From: Alkalicoccus luteus
Lineage (GTDB): Bacteria > Bacillota > Bacilli > Bacillales > Salisediminibacteriaceae
Assembly: GCF_012034335.1 (NCBI RefSeq)
Contig: NZ_JAATHJ010000026.1
Coordinates: 1-46,394 of the forward strand
DNA length: 46,394 nucleotides
Direction: 5' to 3'
Each line of letters opens with the position of its first letter. Position 1 is the first letter of the stretch. Below are positions 7,895 through 15,305 of the stretch, one piece after another. Both the position numbers and the translations under genes were made by a program. Under the pieces are notes generated by a model, which ran no database searches, was not told where the DNA came from, and saw only the letters and a list, made by a program, of their open reading frames with translations.

Positions 7895-9247
7895 TTAGTT
7901 CGCGCGCTCGCGTCCTGTTTCGTTTTCAATGCGTCCTGCTGCTTCACCAAGCGCGTCCTGCACTTCACCGCCGGAAAGCAGTGCTTCTGCCTGTGCATCC
8001 GCGGAGTAGCGCAGCGCCCGTGCATAGTCGCTCGTGTAGTTGGCAGGAAGTGTGCCTTCTGCTACTTCCGCAAACGTCGACCAGATCGGGCTGTTGTTGA
8101 AGAACTCGTCTTCTTCTTCAAAGAATGGCTCGTCGTAAGCCGCCGTCAGAGATGGGAAGAGACCGTACTCTTCAAGGGCTACCATTTGTGCATCAACATC
8201 TGTCGTGAAGTACTCAACGAATGCATATGCAGCATCCGGATTTTCAGTGTGAGAAAGAACGGACAGGTCAGACCCGCCGAGGTTTGCGTCACGGTTGCCG
8301 TCGCCATCAAATGCCGGAAGCTTGAATACGTCCCACTCGCCTTCCTGCTCAGGAGCCTGGTCCATGATCGTGCCCGCGTACCAGACGCCGAATGGAACCG
8401 TTGCTACCTGATGATTGATCGTTGCCGTCACCGTGCCGTCCCAGCCATCAACGTTTGCAATCAGGTCAGCTTCGCGCATTTCCTGAATCTTCGCAAGCGC
8501 CTGCTGTGCCTCGTCAGAATCGATGTCGATGTTGCCATCCTCATCGAAGTAATACGTGCCGAGCTGGTTCATCATCATGCGGAACAGTGCGTCATCACTG
8601 GAAATATCTATTGGTGCCATCTGAGCGCCGGTCGCTTCCTGGATCTGCTCGCCTGCCTCGATGTAGTCATCCCACGTTTCGATGCTGTCCGGATCTACCC
8701 CTGCCTCTTCAAAGTGCGGGACGTGGTAGAACACGCCTGCCGGACCGATGTCCCAAGGTGCTGCGAGGAAGTTTCCATCAGCGTCCTTCATCGCCTCTGC
8801 CTTCGCTTCAGGGAATTCTCCTTCATACTCGTCAAAGCCGTATTCACTCAGGTTCACAAACCCATCCGGGAATTCTGCAAAATAGTTGTCAAGGCGGTCT
8901 GTCTCAATCATCGTCACGTCCGGAAGTCCGGATCCGCCTGACGCAAGCCCAACTGTCAGCCGGTCGTACAGATCTTCACGCCCGATATCCTCTACAACTA
9001 CGTCCACATCCGGGTACTCTTCCTGGAACTGCTCAACCGCAAGCTCCATCGAGGCAGCTGCAACGTTCCAGCCCCAGACCGTAATTTCGCCGGATACCTC
9101 GGAAGCTTCCGCCTCGCTGTTTTCTGCATTGCCATCGGCGTTGTTTCCGCCGCCTTCATTCGTGTCCGCGTCGTCGTTTCCTCCGCCGCATGCTGCAAGC
9201 AGCCCGATTGATAAAGCCCCCGTCAGTGTCATCTTCCAGATTTTCAT
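7895..9247 (-). CDS. Sugar ABC transporter substrate-binding lipoprotein
   Basis: This is a 450-residue extracellular solute-binding protein (SBP family 1). The signal peptide ends in LLAAC, so C20 is expected to be lipidated and the protein held on the outer face of the membrane. An acidic D/E/N/G linker (about 21-50) follows, and then the SBP fold (SGEITVWGWN, then WDDYIEAGEQIQ). A GGGGGG ribosome-binding site precedes the ATG. It is the first gene of the block SBP-permease-permease-lacZ, so the ligand is probably lactose or a galacto-oligosaccharide. A consensus cre box lies 20 bases upstream of the start. Confidence 0.94.
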   Translation of the reverse strand: MKIWKMTLTGALSIGLLAACGGGNDDADTNEGGGNNADGNAENSEAEASEVSGEITVWGWNVAAASMELAVEQFQEEYPDVDVVVEDIGREDLYDRLTVGLASGGSGLPDVTMIETDRLDNYFAEFPDGFVNLSEYGFDEYEGEFPEAKAEAMKDADGNFLAAPWDIGPAGVFYHVPHFEEAGVDPDSIETWDDYIEAGEQIQEATGAQMAPIDISSDDALFRMMMNQLGTYYFDEDGNIDIDSDEAQQALAKIQEMREADLIANVDGWDGTVTATINHQVATVPFGVWYAGTIMDQAPEQEGEWDVFKLPAFDGDGNRDANLGGSDLSVLSHTENPDAAYAFVEYFTTDVDAQMVALEEYGLFPSLTAAYDEPFFEEEDEFFNNSPIWSTFAEVAEGTLPANYTSDYARALRYSADAQAEALLSGGEVQDALGEAAGRIENETGRERAN

Positions 9248-9266
9248 GATGGTCCCCCCTTTAAAG

Positions 9267-9281
9267 TGTATACGCTTTCAA
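9267..9281 (-). promoter_or_regulatory. CcpA cre box before the transporter-lacZ operon
   Basis: On the minus strand TTGAAAGCGTATACA fits the cre consensus WTGNAARCGNWWNCA at every defined position. It lies between the probable promoter and the binding-protein ribosome-binding site, where bound CcpA would block transcription. Carbon catabolite repression of the operon is the expected result. The ROK repressor could use the same or an overlapping site. Confidence 0.85.
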
Positions 9282-9357
9282 AGCTTGTGAAAAAAAGAGC
9301 AACTTCTTAAAATTATTTTAATAACTATCGTTGAAGTATCATATTTTTCTCACAATG

Positions 9358-9398
9358 GGAAGGGTGTTTTTAAACTATTTTTGAAAAGTCACCCTTCC
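9358..9398. promoter_or_regulatory. Inverted repeat spanning the ROK stop codon
   Basis: GGAAGGGTG (9358-9366) and CACCCTTCC (9390-9398) form a perfect 9-bp inverted repeat with a 23-nt spacer. The right arm includes the ROK stop codon, and the left arm lies in the promoter region of the binding-protein gene. No T-run follows, so it is a poor terminator. It could be an operator or a looped mRNA structure. Confidence 0.45.
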
Positions 9399-10597
9399 AC
9401 TTCGAAAATTTCCTGTAAAACAAGCGTAACGGCACCTAACATGGCACTGTTTGGACCGAGTTCAGATAATACTACTTCGGTCTGCTGGGCTTCTTTTGTG
9501 AGCGCTCGGTGGCGAATCAGGTGTCTGAGCGGGCCCATCACGTACTCGCCGGCTGCCATCACCCCGCCGGTGAAAATGATTTTATCCGGGTTCATCGTAT
9601 TGATCAGGTTCGTGCAGGCAAGTCCGAGAAAACGCCCCGCTTCTGCGAGCACTTCCTGCGCAAACACGTCCCCGCTGCGCGCCGCTTCGTGAATCACTTC
9701 CCCGGTGATCTCTTCTTTCCGGTCCACCATTTTCAGCATCATCGTCGAGCGTCCGAGCGTCAAATCGTGCAGCACACGTTCCCGAATATGAATACCGCTT
9801 GCGACCGTATGCAGACATCCGTAGCTGCCGCACGTACAGCGGCGTCCATTTAAATCAACGATCATATGTCCGAGTTCGCCTGCGATATGGTGCCGTCCGC
9901 GAAATATTTTTCCGTCGACGATGACACCTGCACCGATTCCTTCCCCGACGTTAATGCAGACGATGTTATCGTAATGCTGCGCGCTGCCGAACCAACGCTC
10001 TGCAATCGCAGAACAGCGTGCATCGTTTTCCATTTTCACCGGCAGCTTGAATTCACGGCCGAGCATTTCCACGAGCGGAATGTCGCGATAGCCGAAGTGC
10101 GGCGCATAAATGCTGACACCCTGCTCCACATCGACGATCCCGTGCATGCCGACACCGATACCGAGCACCTTTGAGCGCTCTATCCCCGATGACTCGAGTA
10201 GCTCACGGATCGTCCGGACCAACATCTCCAGAAATTCACTCTCCTGCATCCCTTCCGGAAACTTCTGCGTGCGGATCTCTTTCACGTCCGCCCGGAGATT
10301 CGTCAGCCCGACGCGCAGCTGACCGGTCCCCACGTCTACTCCGATCACGTAGCTGTGGTCATCGTAAATCGATAAGAGCATCGGCTTCCGTCCACCTCGC
10401 GATTCGCCGACCTGCCCCTCCCGCACGATGCCTTCTTCAGTCAGCTCGGCGACAATATTACTCACCGTCGGATGTGTCAGACTCGCCTTTTTCGATATAT
10501 CGGTCCGCGAAATCGGCCCGTGCTGCCGGATAATGTTCAGCACAAGCGAGCGGTTTAATGATTTCATCAGTTGAAAACTGCCTGTCATTCCCTGCAT
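9389..10597 (-). CDS. ROK family transcriptional repressor (XylR/NagC-like)
   Basis: This 402-residue DNA-binding repressor has a winged helix at the N terminus (about 15-60, ISRTDISKKASLTHPTVSNI) followed by a ROK sugar-kinase-like domain starting at VIGVDVGTG (84-92). The ROK zinc site is complete: H244 in GELGHM and C254, C256 and C261 in CTCGSYGCL. The ATG at 10597 has GAGGAGG nine bases upstream. It lies directly before the sugar-transport/lacZ block on the same strand, so it probably controls those genes in response to a sugar (inference). A cre-like box in its own promoter suggests CcpA control or autoregulation. Confidence 0.92.
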   Translation of the reverse strand: MQGMTGSFQLMKSLNRSLVLNIIRQHGPISRTDISKKASLTHPTVSNIVAELTEEGIVREGQVGESRGGRKPMLLSIYDDHSYVIGVDVGTGQLRVGLTNLRADVKEIRTQKFPEGMQESEFLEMLVRTIRELLESSGIERSKVLGIGVGMHGIVDVEQGVSIYAPHFGYRDIPLVEMLGREFKLPVKMENDARCSAIAERWFGSAQHYDNIVCINVGEGIGAGVIVDGKIFRGRHHIAGELGHMIVDLNGRRCTCGSYGCLHTVASGIHIRERVLHDLTLGRSTMMLKMVDRKEEITGEVIHEAARSGDVFAQEVLAEAGRFLGLACTNLINTMNPDKIIFTGGVMAAGEYVMGPLRHLIRHRALTKEAQQTEVVLSELGPNSAMLGAVTLVLQEIFEVEG

Positions 10598-10633
10598 GCC
10601 TCTCCGCCTCCTCTTCTATGCTTTAGCTTAGAA

Positions 10634-10648
10634 TAGAAGCGCTTTCAA
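10634..10648 (-). promoter_or_regulatory. cre-like box upstream of the ROK gene
   Basis: On the minus strand TTGAAAGCGCTTCTA matches 14 of 15 positions of the cre consensus; only the penultimate C is T. It shares TTGAAAGCG with the box at 9267-9281, so the two may be sites for CcpA, for the ROK protein, or both. It overlaps a possible promoter (TTTCAG, 18 bases, TATTCT). Confidence 0.6.
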
Positions 10649-10718
10649 TACAACTGAAAGTTTTATGAACGACATATTTCCGTGTTCGGTTAGCTGACAA
10701 GAAAGGATACAGCGGGCC

Positions 10719-11086
10719 GCTTTCGCTGTGCCGAAAGCTTCCTGATGATGGCGTCCTTATTCGTAACTCGCGGTCACTATTCGCATGGGGATTCCCCTTT
10801 ACGAGGTGCCGATCGGGTTTTACGAGGCCGCTTTTGCTCGTTACGAGCAGCTTTTGCTTCGTTACGAGGAGGTCTGTTTCCTTTATGTGAAACCGCCTCT
10901 TCCACTTAAGCCCACAGCTTCGGCAACGGCCGAAGCTCTCTGCTTAAGTCCTTTTTATAGAGGCTTTCGCTGGGCGAAAGCTTCCTTACGTGAAACCCTC
11001 ACATCCACCTGAATCCACAGCTTCGGCCGCTGCCGAAGCTCTCTGCTACGTGCCCTTTTATTCAAGGGCTTTCGCCCAGCGAAAGT
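10719..11086. repeat. Palindromic hairpins of two alternating families
   Basis: This gene-free stretch holds perfect hairpins with closely related stems: GCTTTCG (10719-10738), AGCTTCGGC (10916-10937), GCTTTCGC (10963-10981), AGCTTCGGC (11019-11040) and CTTTCGC (about 11069-11085). The CTTTCG and CTTCGG stems alternate. Outer CTTAAG boxes flank the second hairpin (10905-10910 and 10943-10948). The same stem families recur at 18038-18101, beside another 21-nt array. They resemble REP/BIME-type palindromes in organisation. Confidence 0.7.
10758..10890. repeat. 21-nt period array with TATTCGTA and TTACGAG cores
   Basis: Cores begin at 10758 (TATTCGTAAC), 10778 (TATTCGCA), 10799, 10819, 10841 and 10862 (TTACGAG) and 10883 (TTATGTG), spaced 20-22 nt. 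TATTCGTAA is the reverse complement of TTACGAATA, so the first two units point the opposite way to the rest. Because 21 nt is seven codons, one frame stays open and spells a YE-containing heptapeptide repeat, but it has no ribosome-binding site. Confidence 0.75.
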
Positions 11087-11111
11087 GTCCTTCTCTACCT
11101 TGCCGTCCCGC

Positions 11112-11225
11112 TATTCGTAACTACTGCCCTTTATTCGTACCGCAATAGCCAACTATGCGTATCTTCCTGCCCGTTATGCGTACGGTTCCTCGCGTTATCC
11201 GTAGACAATCATTCGTTATGCGTAC
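11112..11225. repeat. 21-nt period array of TATTCGTA/TATGCGTA cores
   Basis: Cores start at 11112 (TATTCGTAAC), 11132 (TATTCGTACC), 11154 (TATGCGTATC), 11175 (TATGCGTACG), 11196 (TATCCGTAGA) and 11217 (TATGCGTACT), spaced 20, 22, 21, 21 and 21 nt. All face the same way. The intervening 10-12 bases are unrelated. It lies 220 bases before the LuxR-type gene; no ORF is credible. The rest of 11226-11370 shows nothing recognisable. Confidence 0.75.
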
Positions 11226-11372
11226 TTTACTCTATTTGATAAGAACCTCTGATCCATCCAGTAAAGCAGCTTTCTCCAATAAAGCCGCCATCCTTCACTT
11301 ATAACTTTCTCAACTACCTGCTAAAATATGCGACTAACACACCCTTCTTTCTTCCCATTTTCTCACATGATG

Positions 11373-11401
11373 TTACATATTTACATAATTTAGATTATAC
11401 T
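11373..11401 (+). promoter_or_regulatory. Possible promoter of the LuxR-HTH gene
   Basis: A consensus-like -10 hexamer TATACT (11396-11401) lies about 47 bases before the start codon. The -35 candidate 17 bases upstream (TTACAT, 11373-11378) is weak. Confidence 0.4.
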
Positions 11402-11448
11402 CTCAATCATAGCCAAAGATACGGACAAATGTAGAGGGGGATGTCGGG

Positions 11449-12087
11449 ATGAATGAGCTGTTTCAGCAAGGGTCGGCGGTCGATTGCATAGGTGAAGGGG
11501 ATTTTACGTGGTCAGGCAGGCTCAGTCAGACGCTGGCAGGCACATCGGTGCACGCTCATTTTTATCTCGCAGACGACATTCAGTGTATTGCGCAGTTTAA
11601 ACTAGATTGCAAGGATGACATCCAGAGGCAGGAACTTCCCGTGCTGATTACGAAGGAGCCGCTCGCTGCGCAAGACGTCCTAGACTTGCAGGAGCTGTTC
11701 CCGGTTCTCGTTTCCGCAGCCTATGCGGACAAGCATCCGCACCACATCCAGCAGGCCATCACCAATAACCATGCGCTGGTTGAACCTTATGCCGCCCGGG
11801 AAATGGCCGTGCAGCTGCACCAATACCGCCGTCGTGACAATCCTATCAAAGAATTTCATCTCGTTCGGAATAAGCTGGCGAAGCTGTTAACAGAGCTCGA
11901 GCTCGACATTGTCGCCTGTATCATCCAGGGCATGAGCACAAAGGAAACAGCGCATGCCGTCTACCTTGCTGAATCCACTACCTCCACGATGCTCTCCCAA
12001 ATTTACGACAAGTTGAGTGTCAGCAACCGCACGCAGCTCGTCTATATTTGCATTCATAACAACTGGCTGGAAGCCGAGCGAACGTAA
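11449..12087 (+). CDS. LuxR/GerE-type HTH transcriptional regulator
   Basis: This 212-residue protein has a C-terminal LuxR-like helix-turn-helix (about 145-205): LTELELDIVACIIQGMSTKE, then STTSTMLSQIYDKLSVSNRTQLV, including the usual turn and recognition-helix spacing. The N-terminal ~140 residues do not look like a response-regulator receiver (no DD...K pattern) or a PAS domain I can name, so the input signal is unknown. AGAGGGGG lies eight bases before the ATG. It is a single gene converging on the AbrB-type membrane gene, with a shared hairpin between them. The regulator role is well supported; its targets are not. Confidence 0.75.
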   Translation: MNELFQQGSAVDCIGEGDFTWSGRLSQTLAGTSVHAHFYLADDIQCIAQFKLDCKDDIQRQELPVLITKEPLAAQDVLDLQELFPVLVSAAYADKHPHHIQQAITNNHALVEPYAAREMAVQLHQYRRRDNPIKEFHLVRNKLAKLLTELELDIVACIIQGMSTKETAHAVYLAESTTSTMLSQIYDKLSVSNRTQLVYICIHNNWLEAERT

Positions 12088-12094
12088 TAGCAAT

Positions 12095-12119
12095 CCCCTG
12101 CGGCATTCAGCTGCAGGGG
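12095..12119. terminator. Shared hairpin between convergent genes
   Basis: CCCCTGC (12095-12101) pairs with GCAGGGG (12113-12119). The T-tracts on either side are short, so termination may be inefficient. It lies between the stops of the LuxR-HTH gene and the AbrB-type gene. Confidence 0.55.
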
Positions 12120-12123
12120 TATC

Positions 12124-13158
12124 TTAATTTTCAATCCGGTTTTCCATCCGCTCGATCAGCTTCAGTAAAAACGGCAGCATCAGTAAAATCGTCAGCACGC
12201 GAATAATCTGCAGGCTCGCAACGAGTGTCGGATCGAGATTTAAGGCAAAGGCGGTAGCCGACATTTCCGGAGCTCCTGCCGGTACGATACTGAGCAGGCT
12301 CGTCATCATGTTCAAACCGCTCACGGTATGAAACAGCCATGCTAGCAGCACACCCAGCGCAAGAAAGAGAACGATAATGTAGATACAAATACGCCCGAAG
12401 CCATACAACCGCTTCATCACCTGCGGGTTAAACGTCACCCCGATCATGACACCAATCAGCGCTTGACCAACCCCGCCGATATAATCCGGGAGGCTTTCCA
12501 CCGGTATTAGAAATTCACTAAGCAGAAAAGCGATGACGATCGCATACAGTAAAATACCGGCTGGCAGCGGGAAAAACCGGTTCAGAAGAGCCGCTACTGC
12601 CATCGCGATGAGAATAACAGCGGCGAGTGAGGCGGTCATGCCTGCGTCCCCGTTTCCAGCTATACTCGCTGCGGGTGTGCCAATCCCGACAATCAGCGGA
12701 ATCGTAAACACGAAAAAGAAAATCCGAAACGAGTGAAAGGCAGCGACAATTCGCTCGTCCGCCCCTGCCTCACGGCTCGTCACGATTACTTCTGAAGCCC
12801 CGCCTGGAATCGTACAGAAGAGCGCTGTTTTTGCATCCATCCCATCGGCATTTTTATAGAGAAGCCAGCCAAGTAAAAAGCTGCCGGCAAACGTGAGTAT
12901 CAGCGTCAACAGCAGCGGCCCGATATAAGACCCGACTTGCAGAAACACATCCCGCTCCGTCAGCACCCCAATATTAGCGCCGATCAGGGCAAGCGCCCCT
13001 TTAAACAACGGCCCCCTGTAGGCCACATCCTGGCGCATCATGCCATACACCGCCCCAAATAAGAGCGCCCCTATCAGCCACCCAGCCGGTACACCGATCA
13101 TATGAAAGATAAAACCGGAGAAAAGCCCGGCTATGAGAACAATGATTTTTCTGGTCAC
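12124..13158 (-). CDS. AbrB-type (PF05145) membrane protein, putative transporter
   Basis: This 344-residue, strongly hydrophobic protein has about nine to ten membrane spans arranged as two similar halves. Each half has a glycine-rich start (GVPAGWLIGALLFGAV in the first) and a repeated pattern such as CTIPGGASEVIVTSREAGAD and the later SIVPAGAPEMSATAFALNLD. This duplicated pattern is typical of the family annotated as 'AbrB' or 'putative ammonia monooxygenase', whose true function is not established. It is not the AbrB transition-state regulator. The GTG start at 13158 has AGGAGG six bases upstream. Confidence 0.82.
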   Translation of the reverse strand: MTRKIIVLIAGLFSGFIFHMIGVPAGWLIGALLFGAVYGMMRQDVAYRGPLFKGALALIGANIGVLTERDVFLQVGSYIGPLLLTLILTFAGSFLLGWLLYKNADGMDAKTALFCTIPGGASEVIVTSREAGADERIVAAFHSFRIFFFVFTIPLIVGIGTPAASIAGNGDAGMTASLAAVILIAMAVAALLNRFFPLPAGILLYAIVIAFLLSEFLIPVESLPDYIGGVGQALIGVMIGVTFNPQVMKRLYGFGRICIYIIVLFLALGVLLAWLFHTVSGLNMMTSLLSIVPAGAPEMSATAFALNLDPTLVASLQIIRVLTILLMLPFLLKLIERMENRIEN

Positions 13159-13235
13159 CCCGCACCTCCTGAATACCTCTCACTTTACCGTATCACAGTT
13201 CGCCCACGAAACGTTTTGTTTTCACATGAACCCAT

Positions 13236-13262
13236 AAAAAACACCCTGCAGTTAACAGGGTG
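13236..13262 (-). terminator. Terminator of the 53-residue membrane protein gene
   Basis: CACCCTG (13242-13248) pairs with CAGGGTG (13256-13262) and is followed on the minus strand by TTTTTT. It lies eight bases after the stop of the small gene. Confidence 0.88.
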
Positions 13263-13269
13263 CCGTTCG

Positions 13270-13431
13270 TTATCCTTCAAGCATCATGACAAAACTGAAC
13301 AGAAGCGTCAGAACAACCATGACGATGAGTGCACAGCCGGCCAGCCAGTTTCGCTTCCCCGGTCCGCTTCCTAAGAACATCCCGATAAAGATGGCAAAGG
13401 CGACGAACGGAAAGAGCATGATGATTTCCAT
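13270..13431 (-). CDS. Small membrane protein (53 residues)
   Basis: An ATG at 13431 opens a 53-codon frame ending with TAA at 13270-13272. The product begins MEIIMLFPFVAFAIFIGMF, has a short loop with GPGKRNW, and a second hydrophobic segment (GCALIVMVVLTLLFSFVMM). This predicts two membrane helices joined by a basic loop. AAGGAGG lies five to six bases before the ATG, and an intrinsic terminator follows directly, so signals at both ends support a real gene. It lies 15 bases after the VanZ-like gene on the same strand and is probably co-transcribed. I recognise no family. Confidence 0.8.
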   Translation of the reverse strand: MEIIMLFPFVAFAIFIGMFLGSGPGKRNWLAGCALIVMVVLTLLFSFVMMLEG

Positions 13432-13446
13432 GAGTCCCTCCTTGCA

Positions 13447-13875
13447 TCAGTTCTGACGCTTAAGCAATCGGCGGACGCCGATGTAAACTAAAATGCCGCT
13501 CCCTGCACCTACTGTATCAATCAGCACATCTCCCACCTCTCCGGATCGTCCCGGAATAAACGTCTGATGGTATTCATCTGAAACAGCATATAAGCAGCTA
13601 ATGAGAAGTGCCCAGGCTACCGCCTTTTTACCCGAAGCGTGCAGCTTCAAAGCCCGCAGCAGCAAAATTCCAAGTACCGCATAGACGGTGAAATGGGCAC
13701 TTTTACGAAGTAGAAAGTGAAACGTTTCACTTGGTTCAAACGGAAGCAGCGCGGTGAGTGCCTGAAGCACGCCGCTGCTCATTTCCCCGGAGCGATCCCC
13801 GGGCTGATGCGAAAAATAAAAAATGAGCCCCATCCAGGCAAGGACGAGGGCCCAGGAAGTTACGATTGTTTTCAT
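13447..13875 (-). CDS. VanZ-like membrane protein
   Basis: This 142-residue integral membrane protein has about four predicted spans. It carries the VanZ-like motifs: an early FYFSHQPG, a central RKSAHFTVYAVLG, and DEYHQTFIPGRSGEVGDVLID before the last span. VanZ was named for a teicoplanin-resistance protein, but most chromosomal homologues have no known job. AAGGAG lies five bases before the ATG. It probably forms a two-gene unit with the small membrane protein downstream. No other resistance genes are nearby, so a link to glycopeptides should not be assumed. Confidence 0.88.
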   Translation of the reverse strand: MKTIVTSWALVLAWMGLIFYFSHQPGDRSGEMSSGVLQALTALLPFEPSETFHFLLRKSAHFTVYAVLGILLLRALKLHASGKKAVAWALLISCLYAVSDEYHQTFIPGRSGEVGDVLIDTVGAGSGILVYIGVRRLLKRQN

Positions 13876-13898
13876 AGATGCTCCTTACATTATCCAAT

Positions 13899-15170
13899 CT
13901 AGTAGAGAAAAAATTGCATTAAATAGTGATACCCATCCTCGTTCGTTACCATCGTACCGTTATAATAGAGCGTTGTATACACGTAGCCGTCTCTTAATTC
14001 AAGATCTGCTTCAATTTTACCTGGCTCTTCTGGATATATATGCCCCGGATAGTCTCCATGAAAATATGCAATATTTCCTGACTCTTCTACCACCACATTA
14101 TGAAATATCGCTTCGCTAAACACATCACTTGGTACAAAATCCGGATAGTCTGCAAAAGGCGAAGCCATAACGGATCCTCCGCTATTATTCATATCTTCAT
14201 CCATATCCATGTCGGATGACTCGATAGATTCCAGATTTTCTTCTCCCCAAACTTCCATCGAACGGGTCATGTCTTCCAGCACCTGCTCGATTTCAGCATA
14301 GAAAATGTCTGACACACTTGCATATACGGTATACATAATATCATGCGCGACTACTTCAGCTGTATACGTCACGCTTCCTCCTTCACGAAGCACTGCTTGT
14401 TCGGCGGTTTCGCCGGATTGGATCGTGACAGAGGACGTTTCTCCTTCTGCAAAGCTCCCTGCAGCGTAGGATGCATAGACAGAAACAGTATTGCCGTTCT
14501 GTTCATACAGCGTTAATCCGTCGTCATTTGTCGGTGCCTCTCCCGGATTCCATTCAGCAGGATACGAGACAGAAAACCCGAAGCGATCGTTCGTGTAAGT
14601 CGTCCAGTTGATTTCCGGCTCCGGTTCCTCTTCAACTTCCGGCTCGCTCTCTTCTTCATTTACTTCTTCCTGCTCGCTGTTATCTTCAGGCTCATTATCC
14701 GTTTCTTCCTCTGCTTCGTTTTTCTCTTCCGCTTCGTCAAGGAAGGACAGGTAGCTGCTCAGACTCGCTTTTTCCAGTAAATAGACGGTTCTTCCCTGCT
14801 GAAGCGTGAGGATTTCTTCGTCCCTTTCCCAATCGATTTCTTCCTCTTCAAAGAACGGATCTGCGTCTTCCAGCTCGACCGTACTGCTGTTCCATGATTC
14901 GATTCTCGTTTCCACTGTGTCCGATTCATTGGCTAAGACAACCGTCTGCTCAACAGCGTCAAAAACAACGTAGAACTCCTCTTCGTCATCGAACCAAACG
15001 CCGTCCAGTTCCTCCGCAGGATCCGCTTCTTCAGGTTCTTCTGTCACTGACTCATTTTGTTCCTCACGCTCGTTCTCCTGCTCGTTATTTTCTGCATCAG
15101 CGGATTCGGTATCGGTTTCCTGACAGGCGGCAAGCAGTGCAATCGTTGAGAGCAGGAGAATTTTTTTCAC
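13899..15170 (-). CDS. Acidic lipoprotein with repeated low-complexity linkers
   Basis: This 423-residue predicted lipoprotein has signal peptide MKKILLLSTIALLAAC, with C16 lipidated. Two very acidic linkers (about 17-55 and 145-190, rich in E, N, D, P) separate a small domain (about 56-140, GVWFDDEEEFYVVFD) from a larger one (about 195-310) with TYTNDRFGFSVSYPAEWNPG. The latter resembles domains of secreted Bacillus lipoproteins beginning with 'FGFSVSYP'. A C-terminal ~90 residues (DYPGHIYPEEPGKIEADLEL) looks like a third beta-rich unit. The start is a GTG at 15170, with TAGGAG seven bases upstream. The function is unknown. High acidity suits a saline milieu (inference). Confidence 0.75.
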   Translation of the reverse strand: MKKILLLSTIALLAACQETDTESADAENNEQENEREEQNESVTEEPEEADPAEELDGVWFDDEEEFYVVFDAVEQTVVLANESDTVETRIESWNSSTVELEDADPFFEEEEIDWERDEEILTLQQGRTVYLLEKASLSSYLSFLDEAEEKNEAEEETDNEPEDNSEQEEVNEEESEPEVEEEPEPEINWTTYTNDRFGFSVSYPAEWNPGEAPTNDDGLTLYEQNGNTVSVYASYAAGSFAEGETSSVTIQSGETAEQAVLREGGSVTYTAEVVAHDIMYTVYASVSDIFYAEIEQVLEDMTRSMEVWGEENLESIESSDMDMDEDMNNSGGSVMASPFADYPDFVPSDVFSEAIFHNVVVEESGNIAYFHGDYPGHIYPEEPGKIEADLELRDGYVYTTLYYNGTMVTNEDGYHYLMQFFLY

Positions 15171-15275
15171 ATAACCACTCCTAGAAGGTGTTTTCTTCTA
15201 GTTTATCACTCGATTGGTAAAAAGTACTGCTTTTCTTCAATTCACGGAGGTATTTTGTTGTGTTTCTCACGGCAA

Positions 15276-15305
15276 CTAAAAAAGACCGGCAGTTACTCCG
15301 GTCTT
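15276..15305 (-). terminator. Terminator overlapping the rbsK stop codon
   Basis: AGACCGG (15283-15289) pairs with CCGGTCT (15298-15304), followed on the minus strand by a T-run. The TAA stop of rbsK (15293-15295) sits in the loop. Confidence 0.85.

Noticed and set aside
10785-11012. ORF with YE-containing heptapeptides
   Set aside because: It follows from the 21-nt repeat period (seven codons), has no ribosome-binding site, and runs into hairpins; treated as a repeat, not a gene.
10758-11225. CRISPR array
   Set aside because: Repeat cores are only 7-10 bases, the period is 21 nt rather than ~60-70, spacers are ~12 bases, and no cas gene is present.
12124-13158. AbrB transition-state regulator
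   Set aside because: The protein is an integral membrane protein with duplicated spans; the shared name is historical only.
13447-13875. Glycopeptide-resistance locus from the VanZ-like gene
   Set aside because: No vanA/H/X/R/S-type genes are nearby; VanZ-like proteins are widespread without this role.
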